A stretch of 13,974 nt of DNA from Rhodoferax sp. (GTDB lineage: Bacteria > Pseudomonadota > Gammaproteobacteria > Burkholderiales > Burkholderiaceae_C): assembly GCA_017880985.1 (NCBI GenBank), contig JADGRK010000027.1, positions 1 to 13,974 of the forward strand. Direction: 5' to 3'. Under the pieces are notes generated by a model. It searched no databases. It had not been told where the DNA came from and worked only from the letters and a program-made list of their open reading frames with translations. Both the position numbers and the translations under genes were made by a program. Position 1 is the first letter of the stretch. Each line of letters opens with the position of its first letter. Shown here in pieces: positions 11,316-13,974 of this stretch.

Positions 11316-12011
11316 TTAAGCGCTGACGGTCTGGATGTCCACCCGGACCCCCACGCCCATCGTGCTCGAAACCGCCATCTTCTTCAAATAAACGCCCTTG
11401 CTGGCAGCGGGCTTGGCCTTGGTCAAGGCATCCACCAGCGCCACCAGATTGCCTTGCAGCTTGTCTGCATCAAACGATCGACGGCCTATCGTTGAGTGAA
11501 CAATGCCGGCCTTGTCAACCCGGAACTGCACTTGACCGGCCTTGGCGTTCTTCACAGCGGTTGCCACATCGGGCGTCACGGTGCCCACCTTGGGGTTGGG
11601 CATCAAACCGCGCGGGCCCAGAATCTGGCCCAGCGTGCCAACGACACGCATCGCATCAGGCGCTGCAATCACGACGTCAAAGGGCATATCACCGGCCTTG
11701 ATCCTGGCCGCCAGGTCATCCATGCCGACAATGTCAGCACCAGCCGCCCTGGCTTCTTCCGCCTTGGCACCCTGGGCAAACACCGCCACGCGCTTGGTTT
11801 TACCGCTGCCATTGGGCAGCACGACAGCACCGCGCACCACTTGATCCGATTTCTTGGCGTCGATACCGAGCTGCACCGCCACATCGATCGACTCATCGAA
11901 TTTGGCGGTAGCACAATCTTTGACGATGCCCAGAGCGTCCGCCAAGGGGTACAGTTTGTTGCTATCCACCTTGCCTTGGAAGGACTTTTGTTTTTTGGTC
12001 AATTGGGTCAT
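11316..12011 (-). CDS. rplA: 50S ribosomal protein L1
   Basis: L1 binds 23S rRNA and forms the mobile L1 stalk that guides deacylated tRNA out of the E site; in many bacteria it also represses the L11-L1 operon by binding its mRNA. It is 231 aa against 234 in E. coli. Family landmarks: the N-terminal KLYPLADALGIVKDCATAKF, the GSGKTKRVAVFAQG segment, the central ILGPRGLMPNPKVGTVT and the C-terminal GRRSFDADKLQGNL. The ATG at 12011 follows the rplK TAA with no intervening base, and GGAG lies 9 bases upstream inside the rplK end, so the two genes are probably translationally coupled. Length and sequence look normal. Confidence 0.98.
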   Translation of the reverse strand: MTQLTKKQKSFQGKVDSNKLYPLADALGIVKDCATAKFDESIDVAVQLGIDAKKSDQVVRGAVVLPNGSGKTKRVAVFAQGAKAEEARAAGADIVGMDDLAARIKAGDMPFDVVIAAPDAMRVVGTLGQILGPRGLMPNPKVGTVTPDVATAVKNAKAGQVQFRVDKAGIVHSTIGRRSFDADKLQGNLVALVDALTKAKPAASKGVYLKKMAVSSTMGVGVRVDIQTVSA

Positions 12012-12443
12012 TTACACGCCCTCCACATTCACGCCCATTGAACGGGCGGAGCCGGCAATAGTGCGGACCGCTGCGTCCATATCGGCAGCAGTCAGGTCTT
12101 TCATCTTGGTCTTGGCAATTTCTTCGAGCTGGGCCCGCGTCACCTTGCCAACCTTGAGCGATTGCGGTGTCGCCGATCCCTTGTCAATCTTGGCCGCCTT
12201 CTTGATAAGAATCGAAGACGGGGGTGATTTGATAATAAAGGTGAAGCTCTTGTCTGCAAACGCAGTGATCACTACCGGCAGCGGCAAACCCGGCTCAATA
12301 CCCTGGGTCTGGGCATTGAATGCCTTGCAGAACTCCATGATGTTCAAGCCGCGCTGACCCAGGGCTGGACCGATCGGTGGCGACGGATTGGCTTTGCCTG
12401 CTGGCACTTGCAGCTTGACAAAACCGACAATTTTTTTTGCCAT
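12012..12443 (-). CDS. rplK: 50S ribosomal protein L11
   Basis: L11 binds the GTPase-associated centre of 23S rRNA, the thiostrepton region, and takes part in factor binding and in stringent signalling through RelA. It is 143 aa against 142 in E. coli. The N-terminal domain has the proline-rich PSPPIGPALGQRGLNIMEFC motif, followed by the C-terminal RNA-binding domain with KTKMKDLTAADMDAAVRTIA. The ATG at 12443 is chosen over an in-frame ATG 7 codons upstream (12464). It gives the family start MAKKIVGFVKLQVPAGKANP and has AAGGAG placed correctly, whereas the upstream choice would put that site inside the gene. It abuts rplA and is preceded by a 175-base leader with several hairpins. Confidence 0.98.
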   Translation of the reverse strand: MAKKIVGFVKLQVPAGKANPSPPIGPALGQRGLNIMEFCKAFNAQTQGIEPGLPLPVVITAFADKSFTFIIKSPPSSILIKKAAKIDKGSATPQSLKVGKVTRAQLEEIAKTKMKDLTAADMDAAVRTIAGSARSMGVNVEGV

Positions 12444-12468
12444 TCTTTTCTCCTTGCGGGTCATAACG

Positions 12469-12501
12469 CCCGAGCCTTGCTATCAAATTTGCAGGCCCGA
12501 G
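12469..12501 (-). promoter_or_regulatory. Hairpin in rplK leader, candidate L1-binding autoregulatory site
   Basis: In the sense RNA, CUCGGGCC (12501-12494) pairs with GGCUCGGG (12476-12469) over 8 bp, two of them wobbles, capped by a UGC/GCA helix and an AU-rich loop. In the plus strand the same arms would carry two A-C mismatches, so only the sense RNA folds fully. It lies about 15 bases before the rplK Shine-Dalgarno. L1 represses the L11 operon in E. coli from a leader site; assignment here is inference. Confidence 0.5.
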
Positions 12502-12531
12502 CTCCCCGGGGTTAACGACTCACTATCTACA

Positions 12532-12556
12532 TTCGCACCGAGTCGGAAAATGCGAA
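12532..12556 (-). repeat. Hairpin upstream of rplK
   Basis: A perfect 6-bp inverted repeat (TTCGCA/TGCGAA) encloses 13 bases that include a second short pairing CCGA/TCGG. It sits between the 48-bp hairpin repeat and the rplK-proximal hairpin. No T-run follows, so it is not a clear terminator. Function is unknown. Confidence 0.45.
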
Positions 12557-12562
12557 CTCTTG

Positions 12563-12610
12563 ATCAGTTGAGGACAGGGCAAATTTGCTGCGCAAATCTT
12601 GGTCCGTCCC
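12563..12610 (-). repeat. 48-bp intergenic hairpin repeat, copy 2 (nusG-rplK gap)
   Basis: It matches copy 1 at 5697-5744 in 44 of 48 positions, in the same orientation, and begins 8 bases after the nusG stop. The inner sense-strand stem is AGATTTGC/GCAAATTT with a GCA loop (one G-U pair). The outer stem pairs GGACGG with CTGTCC through one G-U. No T-run follows. Confidence 0.8.
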
Positions 12611-12618
12611 GCAATATC

Positions 12619-13227
12619 TCAGGTTTTTTCAATCTGTGAAAACTCAAGTTCAACCGGGGTCGATCGACCAAAGATCGTGACCGCCACGCGAACCTTGCTC
12701 TTTTCGTAATTGACATCCTCCACCGTCCCATTGAAATCGGTAAACGGTCCGTCTTTTACGCGCACAAACTCACCCACCACAAATTCAACTTTGTGCCGCG
12801 GCTTTTCGGTGCCTTCCTGCATCTGGTTGACAATCTTCAGAACCTCGGCCTCCGAAATCGGAGACGGGCGAGTCTTGGCACCGCCCACGAAACCGGTCAC
12901 CTTGTTGGTGTGTTTGATCAGGTGCCAGGTATCATCGTCCATGACCATTTCTACCAGAACATAGCCCGGAAAGAACTTGCGTTCGGTGGTCTTCTTCTGG
13001 CCATTCTTGATCTCAACCACTTCCTCCATGGGAACCAGAATGCGACCGAATTTATTTTGCATGCCAGAGCGCGCGATGCGCTCAATGATGTTGCGTTCAA
13101 CGGCCTTTTCCATACCCGAATAAGCATGCACCACATACCAACGAAGATCAGGATTAACCGGCGCCGTGGCCAGAACTTGCGCCGCCACCGGGGTCTCGGT
13201 TGATGGGGTTTCTACAACATCATTCAT
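12619..13227 (-). CDS. nusG: Transcription termination/antitermination factor NusG
   Basis: NusG binds the RNA polymerase clamp, reduces pausing, and links polymerase to ribosomal S10 or to Rho. It is 202 aa here against 181 in E. coli; the difference is an N-terminal extension rich in Val, Thr, Ala and Pro (residues 1-26). The NGN domain runs from about 28 to 137, with RWYVVHAYSGMEKAV at 29-43 and FFPGYVLVEM at 85-94. The KOW domain (about 150-180) contains VGEFVRVKDGPFTDFNGTVE. The ATG at 13227 overlaps the secE stop by one base (TAATG), which argues for translational coupling. A longer in-frame start at 13266 would lie inside secE and add 13 residues unlike the family. The extension has no recognised function. 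Confidence 0.97.
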   Translation of the reverse strand: MNDVVETPSTETPVAAQVLATAPVNPDLRWYVVHAYSGMEKAVERNIIERIARSGMQNKFGRILVPMEEVVEIKNGQKKTTERKFFPGYVLVEMVMDDDTWHLIKHTNKVTGFVGGAKTRPSPISEAEVLKIVNQMQEGTEKPRHKVEFVVGEFVRVKDGPFTDFNGTVEDVNYEKSKVRVAVTIFGRSTPVELEFSQIEKT

Positions 13228-13610
13228 TATTTTTTCCACCCCAGAATCAAGTCTAAAAACAGCCACTCGAGCGTCTTGTCAGTCAACCAGAGGAACATGG
13301 CCATCAGCAGCGCAAAACCGAATACGTAGGCCGTCATCTGTATCGCCTCTTTGCGCGACGGCCAGACCACCTTTTTTACTTCACGCCAGGCATCCCGGCC
13401 AAATGCGTACAGCGCTTTGCCCGGCTCGGAGGTGAAAAACACCACAATCGCCACCGCCAGGCCCAGTAGCAGGGCGCCCCACTGGGCCAGTTGTCCCTGT
13501 TTGCCCAGAACATAGTAGGCCGCCAATGCGGCAACAACCAACGCCGCGGCCGCACCAAGCTTGGCCTTATCGACGCCGGTACTGACAGTTTCAACTTGTG
13601 GGGTGGCCAT
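13227..13610 (-). CDS. secE: Preprotein translocase subunit SecE
   Basis: SecE clamps the two halves of the SecY channel in the inner membrane and is essential for Sec protein export. It is 127 aa, the same length as E. coli SecE, with three likely membrane segments: about 18-36, 41-60 and 92-120. Between the second and third is the conserved amphipathic stretch WREVKKVVWPSRKEA (75-89), the hallmark of the family and the surface that holds SecY. The ATG at 13610 has only a weak purine-rich AGAGA as ribosome-binding site. Its TAA shares one base with the nusG start. Upstream lie two abutting hairpins and tRNA-Trp. Confidence 0.97.
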   Translation of the reverse strand: MATPQVETVSTGVDKAKLGAAAALVVAALAAYYVLGKQGQLAQWGALLLGLAVAIVVFFTSEPGKALYAFGRDAWREVKKVVWPSRKEAIQMTAYVFGFALLMAMFLWLTDKTLEWLFLDLILGWKK

Positions 13611-13648
13611 TTTTCTCTATCTCGCGCTTATTTCTATGTCAAATCAAA

Positions 13649-13693
13649 TTCAGCCGTCTTGAGACGCTGAAGCCCGCTATATTCATAGCAGGC
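13649..13693 (-). terminator. Two abutting hairpins between tRNA-Trp and secE, possible processing or attenuation site
   Basis: In the sense strand GCCTGCTAT/ATAGCGGGC (13693-13685 with 13680-13672; loop GAAT; one G-U) is followed without a gap by TTCAGCGTC/GACGGCTGAA (13671-13649; loop TCAA; one bulged G). The tail TTTGATTT is only moderately T-rich. This could terminate some transcripts from the tuf-tRNA side or mark the 3' processing boundary of the tRNA. Both roles are inferred. Confidence 0.5.
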
Positions 13694-13722
13694 TTGGGAT
13701 CCACCTTTTCTACATCTTCAGG

Positions 13723-13798
13723 TGGCAGGGGCGGAAGGAATCGAACCATCAACCTTCGGTTTTGGAGACCGACGCTCTGCCAATTGAGCTACGCCCCT
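13723..13798 (-). tRNA. trpT: tRNA-Trp (anticodon CCA), 3' CCA encoded
   Basis: The 76-base sense sequence folds as a complete cloverleaf: a 7-bp acceptor stem AGGGGCG/CGCCCCT, a D-arm GCTC/GAGC, an anticodon stem TCGGT/ACCGA with loop CTCCAAA (anticodon CCA at 13765-13763), a T-loop TTCGATT, discriminator G and an encoded CCA end. The T-stem (GATGG/CCTTC) has a central U-U mismatch at positions 51-63. It lies between tuf and secE and may be processed from a longer transcript. The symbol follows E. coli usage for the tRNA-Trp gene. Confidence 0.96.
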
Positions 13799-13804
13799 AT
13801 CTAG

Positions 13805-13854
13805 TCAGTTGGGTGCAGGGCTGGTTACGCTCGCGCGTAGCTGCGGTCTGTCCC
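13805..13854 (-). repeat. Divergent relative of the intergenic hairpin repeat (tuf-tRNA gap)
   Basis: It has the same ends as the 48-bp repeats (GGGACAGACC at one end, CCCAACTGA at the other, sense strand) but a different interior. The interior contains TACGC/GCGTA closed by a GCGA tetraloop, which fits the GNRA class. It begins 14 bases after the tuf stop, as copy 1 does after rpoB. The outer stem is much weaker than in the other copies. Confidence 0.6.
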
Positions 13855-13868
13855 GAAATTTTCATCAA

Positions 13869-13974
13869 TTACGCTATGACCTTGGCCACCACTCCGGCAC
13901 CCACGGTCCTGCCACCTTCACGGATGGCGAAACGCAGACCTTCTTCCATGGCGATCGGGTTGATCAGCTTCACG
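13869..13974 (-). CDS. tuf: Elongation factor Tu, C-terminal 34 residues (cut by window edge)
   Basis: The minus-strand frame from the window edge to the TAA at 13871-13869 reads VKLINPIAMEEGLRFAIREG followed by GRTVGAGVVAKVIA, the highly conserved end of domain 3 of EF-Tu. EF-Tu delivers aminoacyl-tRNA to the ribosome as a GTP complex. Only about 9% of the roughly 396-residue protein is present. Betaproteobacteria often carry two near-identical tuf copies; this one, next to tRNA-Trp and secE, would correspond to tufB in the E. coli order. No clear terminator follows it, so transcription may continue into tRNA-Trp. Confidence 0.95.
   Translation of the reverse strand, partial: VKLINPIAMEEGLRFAIREGGRTVGAGVVAKVIA

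Noticed and set aside
12444..12464. Upstream ATG for rplK (7 extra residues MTRKEKR)
   Set aside because: The Shine-Dalgarno AAGGAG would lie inside the coding sequence, and L11 proteins begin with MAKK.
13614..13642. Perfect -35 TTGACA (13642-13637) with a 17-base spacer to TAGAGA before secE
   Set aside because: The -10 matches only 3 of 6 consensus bases, and transcription would begin at about the secE start codon, leaving no leader. Probably chance.

Overview
The window is a ribosomal protein and RNA polymerase operon region with every recognised gene on the minus strand, so transcription runs from high to low coordinates. In transcription order it holds the tail of an EF-Tu gene, tRNA-Trp(CCA), secE, nusG, rplK, rplA, rplJ, rplL, rpoB, rpoC, a terminator, a LemA-family-like gene and the first 260 codons of rsmB. 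Gene order, protein lengths (RpoB 1370 aa, RpoC 1405 aa, NusG with an N-terminal extension) and the L10/L11/SecE sequences suggest a betaproteobacterium, probably order Burkholderiales and perhaps Comamonadaceae (Rhodoferax/Polaromonas-like). The family-level placement comes from memory of such sequences, not from a search.

Layout. Positions 13869-13974 are the EF-Tu C-terminus. Positions 13723-13798 are tRNA-Trp. Positions 12619-13610 are secE-nusG, overlapping by one base. Positions 11316-12443 are rplK-rplA (L11-L1), directly abutting. A 266-bp leader precedes rplJ-rplL (10102-11049). A 230-bp spacer packed with hairpins precedes rpoB (5759-9871), followed by rpoC (1462-5679). A strong GC hairpin with a T-rich tail (1395-1435) closes the RNA polymerase operon. 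Below it a short lemA-like gene (786-1346) and rsmB (780 down to the window edge) form a separate tight pair.

How the genes work together: EF-Tu, tRNA-Trp, L11, L1, L10 and L7/L12 serve translation (the L1 stalk and the GTPase-associated stalk). RpoB and RpoC form the catalytic core of RNA polymerase. NusG couples RNA polymerase to the ribosome or to Rho, SecE is part of the protein export channel, and RsmB methylates 16S rRNA. The protein content is ordinary housekeeping.

The less ordinary content is between the genes. Two 48-bp hairpin repeats (44/48 identical) and a third relative with the same ends but a different stem lie immediately after the stop codons of rpoB, nusG and tuf, all in the same orientation. 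Their differences, like those in a hairpin before rplK, keep base pairing as G-U wobbles only in the sense RNA. The rplK, rplJ and rpoB leaders carry candidate autoregulatory or processing structures. I found no CRISPR array, insertion sequence, prophage gene or unrecognised protein system. No gene-free stretch exceeds 300 bases.
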